64,000 bases of DNA from positions 62,001-126,000 of the forward strand of contig NZ_AUCT01000009.1 of assembly GCF_000429905.1 (NCBI RefSeq), given 5' to 3'. A model generated the notes under the pieces. It did not search any database. It saw only the letters and a list, made by a program, of their open reading frames with translations, and was not told the DNA's origin. Each line of letters begins with the position of its first letter. Positions within the stretch are counted from its first letter, which is position 1. The translations under genes and the position numbers were made by a program. This DNA comes from Desulfatibacillum aliphaticivorans DSM 15576 (GTDB lineage: Bacteria; Desulfobacterota; Desulfobacteria; Desulfobacterales; Desulfatibacillaceae). Below are positions 1-10,960 of the stretch, piece by piece.

Positions 1-1443
1 ATTTCAGATCGGTTCCTGCCGGATAAGGCCATTGACCTGGTGGACGAATGCGCCTCCAAACTGCGCATCGAAATCGACAGCATGCCCCAGGAAATCGACG
101 AGGTGCAACGCAGGATCACCCAGGCTCAGATCGAGCGTCAGGCTTTGAAAAAAGAAAAGGACGCCGCCAGCAAGGAGCGTCTGGCCAAGCTGGAACTGGA
201 AATCTCGGAGATGGAAGAATCCATGCGCGAGATGAAATACCACTGGCAAAACGAGAAGGACGCCATCGACGAGATTACCAAGATCAAGGAAGCCCAGGAG
301 CGCCTCAGCATCGAGGAGGAGCAGGCCGAGCGCCAGGGCGATTTGAATCGGGTGGCGGAACTCCGCTACGGAAAGGCCAACGAGCTCAAGCAGGCCATGG
401 AGCGGGCCCACGCCAAACTGGCGGACCTTCAGAAGGACCGCAAAATGCTCAAGGAAGAGGTGGACGACGAGGACGTGGCCGAGGTCGTGTCCCGCTGGAC
501 CGGCATTCCGGTTTCCAAAATGCTGGAAAGCGAAAAGGAAAAGCTCGTCCGCATGGAAAGCCGTCTGGAAAAACGGGTGATCGGCCAGCATGACGCCATC
601 GTGGCCGTTTCCAATGCCGTGCGTCGCGCCCGGTCCGGGCTCCAGGACCCCAATCGCCCCATAGGCTCCTTTATTTTCATGGGCCCCACGGGCGTGGGCA
701 AGACCGAATTGGCCAAAGCCCTGGCCGAGTTCATCTTTGACGACGATCAGGCCATTGTCCGCGTGGACATGAGCGAATACATGGAAAAGCACTCGGTGTC
801 GCGCCTCATCGGCGCCCCTCCAGGCTACGTGGGTTACGACGAAGGCGGATACCTGACCGAAGCCGTCCGCCGCAGGCCCTATTCCGTCATCCTGTTTGAC
901 GAAATCGAAAAGGCGCACCCGGACGTATTCAACGTGCTCCTGCAAATTCTCGACGACGGACGCATGACCGACGGACACGGCAAGACAGTGGACTTCAAGA
1001 ACACCATCATCATCATGACGTCCAACGTGGGCAGCCAGTTCATCCAGGATCTGGGATCCAGCAATCCCGAGGAAATGCGCCGGCGGGTCATGGACGCCTT
1101 ACGCGCCACCTTCCGCCCCGAGTTCCTGAACAGGGTGGACGAAACCGTGATATTCAACAGCCTGAGCGTGGAAGACCTGGCCCAGGTGGTCAGAATTCAG
1201 ACCGACCGCCTGATCAAACGCCTCACCGACCAGCACGTGAACCTGGTCATCACGGAAGAGGCTTTGGTCCTCCTGGGGCAAAAGGGCTACGACCCCGCTT
1301 ACGGCGCCAGGCCGCTCAAGAGGGTCATCCAACGGAGCCTGGAAAACCAGCTCGCCCTCCTGATCCTGGAAGGCAAAATCCACCCGGACTCCACCGTCAC
1401 CGTGGACGCCCAGGGCGACGACATTGTCTTCAACTTCGGCTAA
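1..1443 (+). CDS. clpB: ClpB disaggregase, C-terminal part (5' truncated by window)
   Basis: AAA+ unfoldase that extracts polypeptides from aggregates together with DnaK, in the cytoplasm. The reading frame is open from base 1 and starts in the conserved ISDRFLPDKAIDLVDE region at the end of the first ATPase domain, so the N-domain and most of NBD1 lie outside the window. What is present: the long charged coiled-coil M-domain (about bases 60-480), then NBD2 with Walker A GPTGVGKT (682-705), Walker B VILFDEIEKAH, a sensor region with the NRVDE motif, and the C-terminal small domain. The 480 residues seen match the second half of a normal ClpB of about 860 residues. The internal GTG at base 40 is only a codon inside the gene. 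A UUCG-loop terminator follows directly. The M-domain identifies ClpB rather than ClpA or ClpC. Confidence 0.97.
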   Translation: MSDRFLPDKAIDLVDECASKLRIEIDSMPQEIDEVQRRITQAQIERQALKKEKDAASKERLAKLELEISEMEESMREMKYHWQNEKDAIDEITKIKEAQERLSIEEEQAERQGDLNRVAELRYGKANELKQAMERAHAKLADLQKDRKMLKEEVDDEDVAEVVSRWTGIPVSKMLESEKEKLVRMESRLEKRVIGQHDAIVAVSNAVRRARSGLQDPNRPIGSFIFMGPTGVGKTELAKALAEFIFDDDQAIVRVDMSEYMEKHSVSRLIGAPPGYVGYDEGGYLTEAVRRRPYSVILFDEIEKAHPDVFNVLLQILDDGRMTDGHGKTVDFKNTIIIMTSNVGSQFIQDLGSSNPEEMRRRVMDALRATFRPEFLNRVDETVIFNSLSVEDLAQVVRIQTDRLIKRLTDQHVNLVITEEALVLLGQKGYDPAYGARPLKRVIQRSLENQLALLILEGKIHPDSTVTVDAQGDDIVFNFG

Positions 1444-1454
1444 CCCGCCGACAA

Positions 1455-1484
1455 AAATCCCGGGGGCTTCGGCCTCCGGGATTT
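1455..1484 (+). terminator. Terminator hairpin after clpB
   Basis: A 13-bp stem (AAATCCCGGGGGC with its complement, one G-T pair) closed by a C(TTCG)G tetraloop, starting 11 bases after the clpB stop codon. A weak T-rich stretch (TTTGTCCTTT) follows, so it is probably an intrinsic terminator. Confidence 0.8.
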
Positions 1485-1520
1485 GTCCTTTCATTCCCCG
1501 GTGATGCCTGCCATATATTC

Positions 1521-1549
1521 TTGACCACAGTAAAAATATAATATATTTT
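1521..1549 (+). promoter_or_regulatory. Putative sigma-70 promoter of the hipBA-like pair
   Basis: TTGACC (1521-1526) and TATTTT (1544-1549) are separated by 17 bases. The -10 lies inside the left arm of the inverted repeat at 1543-1579, so a bound repressor would block polymerase. A better -10 sequence (TATAAT, 1537-1542) is present but is only 10 bases from this -35. Confidence 0.5.
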
Positions 1550-1579
1550 ATACATAAAAGGATTTAATGTATAAAATAT
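1543..1579 (+). promoter_or_regulatory. Perfect 13-bp inverted repeat, likely HipB-type operator
   Basis: ATATTTTATACAT (1543-1555) and its exact reverse complement ATGTATAAAATAT (1567-1579) flank an 11-base spacer. The left arm covers the -10, the spacer contains the ribosome binding site (AAAGGA), and the right arm runs into the ATG at 1578. HipB-family antitoxins repress their own operon through palindromes near the promoter, so this is the expected target of the next gene product. Confidence 0.7.
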
Positions 1580-1919
1580 GAAACATTCACAGATCGCAAA
1601 AACCAGCCTTTCTCCTCGGGCCGCAGAGAATATTCAAACTTTGGGAGAACGCATTCGAATCGCTAGAAAGCGCCGAGGATGGACCATGGAGCAAATGGCG
1701 TCCAAGATGTACGTCTCAAGGCTCACCCTTGCCCGGCTGGAAAAGGGAGAGCCTGGCGTGTCTTTGGCGGTGCTCGCCTCGGCGCTTTGGGTGTTAGGCC
1801 TGGAAGATGATTTACTGAATGTCTCAGTCCCAGAGAAGGACGCCGTGGGCGTCTATCACGAGCGCCGCCGCCTGCCAAAGCGTGTGCGGGCGGCGCATAC
1901 GGACGAATTGGATTTTTAA
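1578..1919 (+). CDS. XRE-family HTH regulator, HipB-like antitoxin
   Basis: A 113-residue DNA-binding protein. Residues about 22-75 form an XRE/Cro-type helix-turn-helix (LGERIRIARKRRGWTMEQMA, then the recognition helix near VSRLTLARLEKG). The C-terminal tail is basic and ends DELDF. Its stop codon is followed two bases later by the ATG of a HipA-family kinase, the standard hipB-hipA order and spacing, so it is most likely the antitoxin and autorepressor acting at the inverted repeat 1543-1579. The start lies within the right arm of that repeat and is preceded by AAAGGA. Family membership is clear; the antitoxin role is inferred from context. Confidence 0.9.
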   Translation: MKHSQIAKTSLSPRAAENIQTLGERIRIARKRRGWTMEQMASKMYVSRLTLARLEKGEPGVSLAVLASALWVLGLEDDLLNVSVPEKDAVGVYHERRRLPKRVRAAHTDELDF

Positions 1920-1921
1920 TC

Positions 1922-3160
1922 ATGGCGGAAAGAAAAACCACGGTTTTTGTTTATCTTCCGGGAGAGACGCAGGCCGTCCCGGCCGGAATCTTCACCCATA
2001 ATGAAAGCATAGGGATAGGCGGTTTCGCATATGGGAGAAAATACAGGGAGCTGTCCAAAGCGGTTTCCGTGGACCCTATAGCACTTAGCCTTGCCGCTCC
2101 CATCAGGGAAGTTCGCACCAATAAAGGATTATATGGAGCGTTCCGGGATGCCGCTCCCGACCTTTGGGGCCGTCTTATCATTGCCAAGGGGCTGAAGGTT
2201 CCACCGGAGGCTCTTACCGAAATGGACTTCCTGATGGAAGCAAACGCTACCCGGGTGGGGGCCCTGGATTTCCGTCCATCTCCCGAAAGTCCGGAACCTG
2301 TGATGGAACTCCCCAATTTCAGCGTTTTGGAGGACATACAGGATGCGGCCCGATTAATGCAGGAAGGCAAAACGATTCAGGCCGACCTGCTGAATCTTAT
2401 GCGGCAGGGCAGCAGTATAGGCGGGGCGAGGCCCAAATGCACGGTGGAATGGAACGATGCACTTTGGATAGCCAAGTTTTCCTCCGTCGGAGATACGATA
2501 AATTTGCCTCGTATAGAGTATGCGACAATGAAGCTGGCTGAAAAATGCGGGATTCGAGTCCCCCCCATGCAAGTGAAGGCAGTGGGAGGAAAAGACGTTT
2601 TTTTGATCAAGCGTTTTGATCGGACGAAAAGCGGCTCAGGCTGGCTTCGACAGGGCTTTTTAAGCGCTCTTTCATTCATGCAGTGGGATGAAACGGACTA
2701 CCATTTGTGGAGCTATGGGGCCTTGGCGCAAACTATGAGAAAGCACGTTTCCATAAATGATATTAAAGAGTTGTTCAGCCGAATGGTTTTCAATATCCTG
2801 GTTCGCAACACGGACGATCACCCTAGAAATCATGGCTTTTTATGGAATGGAGATCAGGCCTTCCTTTCCCCCGCGTATGATATTACTCCGTCCTTGGCGC
2901 GGGAGGGAGTCAATACGGAATTCGGCCTTGTTATGCATGTGGGCAGCCAGGGAAAAATGGCGGACCTTAATAACGCGGTTTCCCAATGCGAAGGATTTGG
3001 CCTGTCCAAAGAAGAGGCTGTTATTATAATTGATCGATTACAAGGTATAGTTAAAGGATGGCTGGATGTCTTTTCTGAGTCGGGCGTTACTGAAAATGAA
3101 ATATCGGCCCTGGCGCCGTCATTCACCCGCTGCTTCGACCCTCTTCCGGAAATAAAATAG
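1922..3160 (+). CDS. HipA-family serine/threonine kinase toxin
   Basis: A 412-residue HipA-like kinase. In known systems HipA phosphorylates an aminoacyl-tRNA synthetase (GltX in E. coli) and slows growth. Visible features: the N-terminal HipA-N subdomain (about 10-110), the SIGGARPK segment (about 165-172), whose counterpart in HipA carries the regulatory serine and nucleotide-binding loop, FLIKRFDR, the catalytic motif NTDDHPRNHGF (about 296-306) and the metal-binding YDITPS (about 319-324). All key motifs look intact, so it should be active. It is co-transcribed with the HTH gene two bases upstream. The target is unknown. No terminator is obvious before the convergent hydrolase gene at 3176. 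Confidence 0.92.
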   Translation: MAERKTTVFVYLPGETQAVPAGIFTHNESIGIGGFAYGRKYRELSKAVSVDPIALSLAAPIREVRTNKGLYGAFRDAAPDLWGRLIIAKGLKVPPEALTEMDFLMEANATRVGALDFRPSPESPEPVMELPNFSVLEDIQDAARLMQEGKTIQADLLNLMRQGSSIGGARPKCTVEWNDALWIAKFSSVGDTINLPRIEYATMKLAEKCGIRVPPMQVKAVGGKDVFLIKRFDRTKSGSGWLRQGFLSALSFMQWDETDYHLWSYGALAQTMRKHVSINDIKELFSRMVFNILVRNTDDHPRNHGFLWNGDQAFLSPAYDITPSLAREGVNTEFGLVMHVGSQGKMADLNNAVSQCEGFGLSKEEAVIIIDRLQGIVKGWLDVFSESGVTENEISALAPSFTRCFDPLPEIK

Positions 3161-3175
3161 CTTCCTAAAAACGCT

Positions 3176-4030
3176 CTATCCTCCAAATTTCAACAATTTT
3201 TCCACCATAAGCCGGCCGGCCTTGGCGCTGTGGGCGTCCTTGTTGGAGGCCATGAGGGCCAACTCTCCCTGAGGCAAAAGATCCACGGTTTTTTCCAGGG
3301 TGTCCAGGCCGTGGAGGCTGTCCGTTTCCGTGCCGATGATCACCACCGGGGCTTGTACCTTGGGCAATTTTTCCCACAGGCTGTAGTTCCGCAGCGCTAA
3401 AGCGTTGGCCTTGAGCCGGGCGGGTTCTGCGGCGTCCAATGTTCCGTAATACTTGGCGATCTGCTCGGGTTCCTTTTTTCTGTCCACGCGAAAGTACTTC
3501 AAATACCATTTGATGATGGGCTTGACCACAAGGTACAGGGAGGGATGAAAATACCGGATGACGGGTACGCCCCATGCCGGATACTGGAACTGGGGCACTG
3601 GTCCGACCAGTAGCCCAGTTGCCGGCTGCCGAAAATCCTGGCTCATAAGGTCCAGCACCACGGTGGAGCCCAAGGAACTTCCCCCATAGGCGAAGGCGCG
3701 ATCCTCAGGGATCATTTCATCCACCACTTCAGCCACGTCCTTTGCCATGCGTTCAATGGAGAACTCCAGGTTTTTGAAATCGGGCAGTTCGGCGCTGATT
3801 TTTTCGCGCGTTTCAACGTATAAGGTGCGAAATTGAGGGGTTAGCTCCTGCAAGACTTCGGCCCAGCCTTTGATCATGGATATCCAGCCGGCCACAAAGA
3901 CCATGATGGGCAGGGATTTATCTTCGTCCGGCGGGATGAATTCCACAACCTTCAGAGTCGCCCCGTCTGAAACCTTGACATATTCCTCCCGAAAGCTCAC
4001 TCCAGGGACCGTATAAGGACTGTATGGCAT
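3176..4030 (-). CDS. Alpha/beta hydrolase
   Basis: A 284-residue cytoplasmic alpha/beta-hydrolase-fold protein without a signal peptide. The nucleophile elbow is GGSSLGS (about 115-121), and a histidine in DAHSAKAG near the C-terminus probably completes the triad. IIGTETDSLHG places the acid residue. Between elbow and acid lies a cap region rich in aromatic residues (YPAWGVPVIRYFHPSLY). The substrate cannot be told from sequence; esterase or thioesterase activity is plausible. A second hydrolase lies upstream on the same strand but is separated by a terminator, so the two may be transcribed independently. Confidence 0.85.
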   Translation of the reverse strand: MPYSPYTVPGVSFREEYVKVSDGATLKVVEFIPPDEDKSLPIMVFVAGWISMIKGWAEVLQELTPQFRTLYVETREKISAELPDFKNLEFSIERMAKDVAEVVDEMIPEDRAFAYGGSSLGSTVVLDLMSQDFRQPATGLLVGPVPQFQYPAWGVPVIRYFHPSLYLVVKPIIKWYLKYFRVDRKKEPEQIAKYYGTLDAAEPARLKANALALRNYSLWEKLPKVQAPVVIIGTETDSLHGLDTLEKTVDLLPQGELALMASNKDAHSAKAGRLMVEKLLKFGG

Positions 4031-4108
4031 GACCGCGCCTCGTTTATATGTCTCATTATTTTAAAAGGTTGGATCAGTTTTAAAAAGGCCGATTGATCAA
4101 AATAAAAA

Positions 4109-4143
4109 CCGGGGCGGGGATGCATGCTTCCTCCCGCGCCCCG
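4109..4143 (-). terminator. Intrinsic terminator of the 4181-5068 hydrolase gene
   Basis: On the minus strand a GC-rich stem starting CCGGGGCGCGGGA pairs with TCCCCGCCCCGG around a loop of about 10 bases and is followed by TTTTTATTTT. This is a strong rho-independent terminator about 40 bases after the stop codon. Confidence 0.8.
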
Positions 4144-4180
4144 GCTGAAATCAATGGCGATCGCCGTATCCCGGACCGGC

Positions 4181-5068
4181 TTATGCCAGGTTTTTCTCCA
4201 GGAAGTCGGCTTCCGCAGCGGAGACCTTGTCAAACAGGTCGCCCAGATACAAGTCAAAATGGCCGCATTCCAAGGTCATGATTTCGCTGTACAGAGAGGC
4301 CTTGGCGAATCGTTTGGCCGAGTCGTAAGGGCACAGATTGTCTTCAGTTGCCAGCACAAACAGGGACGGGCAGGGCAGTTCGGCGGCTGCAAAGCCCGGG
4401 CGGTACTTTGCGGCTTCCAGCAGGCTGCGGGCGGTGACCTTGTTTTCCCATTCCGAGTCTTCGGGAATGATGGCCATGTAGCCTTCCAGGTTTCCTGGCT
4501 GGTTCAGGGCGGCCACTCTGCCGACTTCGCCCACTGCGGGAATGTAAATGGGATCGCCGAAGCTCACAACAGACCAAAGATCCTTGGAAATTGCCTTGGT
4601 GGCCTTTGCAAGAAACTGGGGCCCTAACATGCTTAAGGTGTCGAAACCGTCCGTAAAGGGCACCTGGGAGACCACGGCGCGGACGGCGCGGTCTTCGGCC
4701 GCCACTTTCAGGACGTGGCCGCCGGAAAAGGAAGATCCCCAAAGGGCGATTTTGTGGGGATTGACCAGGCCGGACTTGCGCACGTGCTCCAGGGCGGCGT
4801 GCCAGTCCTGGACGTGTTTTTTTGGGCTGGCGTGATGGCGCGGAAAACCGTCGCTTTTGCCGAACCCGCGGTAGTCGAACAGGAAGGCGGCGATGCCGCG
4901 TTCCAGGAAAACTTGCGCGAAATCATAGAGCCTAAAGGCTTTTTCAGCGCAAAAGCCGTGAGCCATAACCACCACGGGCGGATTTTCAACGCCCTGGGGC
5001 AGCAAAAATTCGCCGTCGCAGGTTACGTTTTGGGACCTGAAATTTGATTGTTCGGTTTTATACTTCAT
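4181..5068 (-). CDS. Alpha/beta hydrolase (dienelactone hydrolase/esterase-like)
   Basis: A 295-residue alpha/beta hydrolase. It has VVVMAHGF (oxyanion-hole region), FDYRGFGKSDG, the nucleophile elbow GSSFSG (about 118-123), an acid in ATEDNLCP and the late histidine in CGHFDLY. No signal peptide is seen, so it should be cytoplasmic. The overall pattern resembles the proline-iminopeptidase/esterase-like hydrolases often annotated as alpha/beta fold or dienelactone hydrolase; the substrate is unknown. A ribosome binding site (GGAGG) precedes the ATG at 5068. Confidence 0.85.
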   Translation of the reverse strand: MKYKTEQSNFRSQNVTCDGEFLLPQGVENPPVVVMAHGFCAEKAFRLYDFAQVFLERGIAAFLFDYRGFGKSDGFPRHHASPKKHVQDWHAALEHVRKSGLVNPHKIALWGSSFSGGHVLKVAAEDRAVRAVVSQVPFTDGFDTLSMLGPQFLAKATKAISKDLWSVVSFGDPIYIPAVGEVGRVAALNQPGNLEGYMAIIPEDSEWENKVTARSLLEAAKYRPGFAAAELPCPSLFVLATEDNLCPYDSAKRFAKASLYSEIMTLECGHFDLYLGDLFDKVSAAEADFLEKNLA

Positions 5069-5155
5069 GCTTCCTCCAGTGCTTTATTGATAATCTTGGC
5101 CAATATTCAAAACGCGGGCCCGCCCGGCATTGGCTTCCGGCGGCCGGATTCATTC

Positions 5156-5470
5156 CTATAGGGTTTCCTCGCCGATCCAGGCTAAAAATTCCGAATTGCC
5201 TCCTGTGATGGGCATGGTTACGACGCAGGGGACTTCGTAGCTGTGCAGTTCCAGGACTCGTGCATTCAGCTTTTCCGCCAGGGAGGCCTTGGTTTTGGCG
5301 ATGACCACCACCTCTGCGTCGTTTTCAATCTTGCCCTTCCATTGATAGACCGATTCCATCTGAGGCAGGATGTTGGCGCAGGCCGCCAGCCTCTCCTCTA
5401 CTAAAGCCGAGGCGATTTTCCGGGCTTCATCCATGCTTCCGACTGTCATGTAAACCAGGACCGCTTCCAC
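5156..5470 (-). CDS. cutA: CutA divalent-cation tolerance protein
   Basis: A 104-residue CutA1 protein, a small trimeric ferredoxin-like protein linked to copper/divalent-metal tolerance, of unclear molecular function. It carries the family segments ALVEERLAACANI, SVYQWKGKIE and HSYEVPCVVTMPI. I chose the GTG at 5470 because AGGAGG lies six bases upstream and it gives the usual family length; an upstream ATG at 5548 would add 26 non-conserved residues. It probably stands alone between the hydrolase genes and the divergent TPR gene. Confidence 0.93.
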   Translation of the reverse strand: MEAVLVYMTVGSMDEARKIASALVEERLAACANILPQMESVYQWKGKIENDAEVVVIAKTKASLAEKLNARVLELHSYEVPCVVTMPITGGNSEFLAWIGEETL

Positions 5471-5728
5471 TTCACTCCTCCTGATCTTCCCGAAAAACTG
5501 CGCCGGGAAGAAAAAATCGGGCCTGAGGACGCCCATTATCTGCCGCAAGGTATAACATTACATCATGGCAGGCTTTACCACAAAGAGCCTTGGTGTCAAG
5601 TCATTTGGACGGCCGCCGCGCCGAAAATCCGTGAATTTTCCTGGTTTTCTTGCAGGAGAGCCTTGTCTTTGGTATTAGTCCATAAGCATTTGAATCTTCC
5701 TTTGAGAGTGCAGGAGGCCTTGCTTGTC

Positions 5729-6484
5729 ATGCTCGAAATTTTGGTCACATTAAAAAAAAAAACGGCAAGATGCCTATTGGCCGCCGTCATTTGCGTATGG
5801 ACGGCGTCCTGCGCATCCGGTCCGGCGAAGGACGGTCCCATACCCGGCGCATCCTATTTTGACCGCGCCATTTTTTCCGAGAGCAAGGGCCGCCATTTGG
5901 CCGCCATCGAGCAATACACGCGGTACCTGGAATTGAACCAAAATTCCCCGGAATACGCGGCGCCTGCGCTGAATAATCGTGGAACTTTGTACTGGGTGAT
6001 CGGGCGTTATGACGAAGCGCTTCAGGATTTTGACAAGGCCGTGGATATGCAGCCCGACGCGGCTCTGAATTACATCAACAGGGGCAACGTATACGCGGAC
6101 ATGGGGGACGTCGAGCGCGCCATTGAAGATTATAACCAGGCTATCACTCTGGACCCCAAAAACGGCCTGGCCTATTCCAACCGGGGGCTTGCCTGGAGTT
6201 CGTTAAAACGGTTTGACCAGGCCATTCCTGACCTGGATAAGGCCATAGAATTTGGGCACGAGGGCTTGTACAAAAGCCTCATGAAGCGCGGGGTGATCCG
6301 ATACGGAACCAAGGATTACAACGGGGCTGTGGAGGATTTTTCCCAAGTCATTGAGATGCATCCCGGATTGATCGAGGCCTATTATTTTCGCGGCCTGGCC
6401 CATCAGCAATTGAACGAAGCGGAAAAAGCGCAGACCGACCTCCAAACTGCCATGGACTTGCAAAAGGCCCTTGAAAAACAATAG
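5729..6484 (+). CDS. TPR-repeat protein, probable lipoprotein
   Basis: About 251 residues built almost wholly of tetratricopeptide repeats, a scaffold for protein-protein contacts. After an N-terminal Lys-rich and hydrophobic segment ending in TASC (Cys about 28, imperfect lipobox) there are roughly six TPR units with the NRG...Y...G...A...F.A... pattern. The likely location is the periplasm, membrane-anchored. The start at 5729 is chosen because it gives a compact signal sequence and AGGAGG lies 11 bases upstream; an earlier ATG at 5663 is possible. An 11-A homopolymer falls in codons 8-12. The partner is unknown. Confidence 0.85.
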   Translation: MLEILVTLKKKTARCLLAAVICVWTASCASGPAKDGPIPGASYFDRAIFSESKGRHLAAIEQYTRYLELNQNSPEYAAPALNNRGTLYWVIGRYDEALQDFDKAVDMQPDAALNYINRGNVYADMGDVERAIEDYNQAITLDPKNGLAYSNRGLAWSSLKRFDQAIPDLDKAIEFGHEGLYKSLMKRGVIRYGTKDYNGAVEDFSQVIEMHPGLIEAYYFRGLAHQQLNEAEKAQTDLQTAMDLQKALEKQ

Positions 6485-6537
6485 GATGGATAAAAAACTG
6501 CGCCATGAAGGCGCTGCAGCCATTAAGGGAGTGTAGC

Positions 6538-6840
6538 ATGGCCTTTGAAGAAGAAATGACCTGTTGCGAAAAGACCATTCTTTCCGAACTGCAGGGCGCC
6601 TGGGGCCTCTTGCGGGACGCCGTGGCCGAATCCCAGGACTTCCCTGAAGGGCGGCGGGCTCTGTTCCAGATTGACGAAGCCATGAGTTGGGAGATCGTGC
6701 GGGATTTAAGGCGCATGCCGCCGTTTCTTCTGGTGATCCGTAATATCTGCACCATGGGGGACGCTCCCCAGGAGGTCATGGATTACATCCGGTACGTGGA
6801 CGAAATCCTGACCGAGGTTTTGGAAGAGTATCCCCAATAA
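6538..6840 (+). CDS. Small conserved-looking protein of unknown function
   Basis: A 100-residue acidic, helical protein with no signal peptide or membrane segment. The ATG at 6538 is preceded by AAGGGAG at good spacing; an ATG at 6505 in the same frame lacks one. Noteworthy are the Cys-Cys pair in EEEMTCCEKT and a single later Cys in IRNICTMG. It lies 53 bases after the TPR gene on the same strand and may be co-transcribed with it. I do not recognise the family. Confidence 0.7.
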   Translation: MAFEEEMTCCEKTILSELQGAWGLLRDAVAESQDFPEGRRALFQIDEAMSWEIVRDLRRMPPFLLVIRNICTMGDAPQEVMDYIRYVDEILTEVLEEYPQ

Positions 6841-7142
6841 GGCCTTGCCCTGCTGTTTTTTTATGCGGCCGGGAGAGATTGTTGAAATCGGGAAAGACCG
6901 ACGGGTCTATGGAGTTGATTGGATTCTTGTTTTGTATGGTTTTACATGGACCGTTCGTTCGCACGGCATAATGGGTTTTAATGGTCATACAGGCCGCACC
7001 TACTGCGCTGGCGCGCCCAGGAAAGGAACTGCTTTGCCTGGGCCGCCCTGCAAAACCCAACGAAAAAGTCGCGGAATCCGCCTCGAAAAATTCGACCTGC
7101 CAGGTCTCAAACGTCAAACGTAGATTTGACCCCATTTTTTGA
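6841..7142. other. Intergenic stretch, no gene seen
   Basis: Lies between convergent genes. It contains no convincing reading frame or RNA. The end next to the RCC1 gene has a short T-run (CCCCATTTTTTGAC), but I see no stable stem that would make it a clear terminator. Confidence 0.5.
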
Positions 7143-10109
<2,967 letters not shown>

Positions 10110-10293
10110 GACAAAAACCTTTTCGGTCCGGAGAGCCGGGAACGCCTCCGGGCTGCAAACAAATATTTGGGCATATTGAGTATTGTTAATAATCCAGGGA
10201 GTTTTGGCAGGAACTCCACCCAAGCCGATATTTTTCAGTAGCAAATATCCACCTCAGAGGCTCAATACCATTAAAAATGAAACAGTTCAATCG

Positions 10294-10810
10294 TCATTTT
10301 ATCAGGTTTTTGCCTGTTGTTGGATGAATTGCCTTGGGGATGGATAATATGGGGTTACATAGCCTGCGGCGCCTTAGAGAAGCGTAAAACACACCATTAT
10401 CAGGGCAAGCCTTCCCCTGGGGCAGGGCAAGCCCTGAAACTACATTGTTTTGGAAAGAGCATTGGGATTGGGAGTGGGGATTGGCTTTGGAGTCCCTTTC
10501 GTCGGCATTGGGACGGCTATTGTTTGATTTGGCCATGCTTCCAGGAAAGAACAAAATGCCGTGGACATGATTGGGCATGATTATGAAGGCTTCCAGATTC
10601 ACGCGGGAAAAACGCTCCGGCAGCCTGTTCCAAACGTCCAAAACCAGTTGTCCCGCCTGGTTCAGAATCATGGACGTTTCCGTAATGCGTCCGAAAATGC
10701 TTTTCCTATCCTGTACACAAATCGTTACGAAATACGCCCCCTGCGCTTGAATAGTCGTATCCTCTTAGACGCAACGGTCGAAAAGCCGGCTTGATATTCC
10801 TCTTAGCCAT
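10294..10810 (-). pseudogene. REP-associated tyrosine transposase (RAYT, Y1/IS200-like), frameshifted remnant
   Basis: A Y1-type transposase that normally acts on REP hairpins. The core is recognisable: FIIMPNHVHGIL holds the HxH metal site. The gene appears to begin at the ATG whose complement is 10808-10810 (MAKRNIKPAF, then YDYSSAG). Near 10744-10748 the frame breaks at a run of five G: removing one base restores the family sequence AYFVTICVQDRKSIFGRITETS, which then joins the downstream frame. The C-terminal part is also replaced by a stretch made of REP-like DNA (GLALPQGKACP), so the expected catalytic tyrosine region is missing. It is therefore dead in two ways. Confidence 0.8.
10401..10436. 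repeat. REP-like palindrome CAGGGCAAGCCCTG and partial copy
   Basis: CAGGGCAAGCCCTG at 10423-10436 is a 6-bp-arm palindrome with an AA centre; a partial copy, CAGGGCAAGCC, lies at 10401-10411. It sits inside the 3' part of the transposase remnant. The same motif in reverse orientation lies on the other side of the gene at 10886-10899. Confidence 0.6.
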
Positions 10811-10885
10811 GTTGCTTGTCCTCAAATGCGTCAAATGGCTAAATTTATGCTCAAAACCTGTTCTACTTCCAATGCTGTGTTGCTT

Positions 10886-10899
10886 CAGGGCTTGCCCTG
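10886..10899. repeat. REP-like palindrome CAGGGCTTGCCCTG
   Basis: The reverse-oriented copy of the 10423-10436 palindrome, upstream of the transposase remnant. Flanking palindromes in opposite orientation are typical of REP/RAYT units. Confidence 0.6.
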
Positions 10900-10960
10900 T
10901 TTTGTGGGCGATTGGCTTATTACAATTGTATTCATTGGGCCGGAAAAGGCCGCAATCCTC

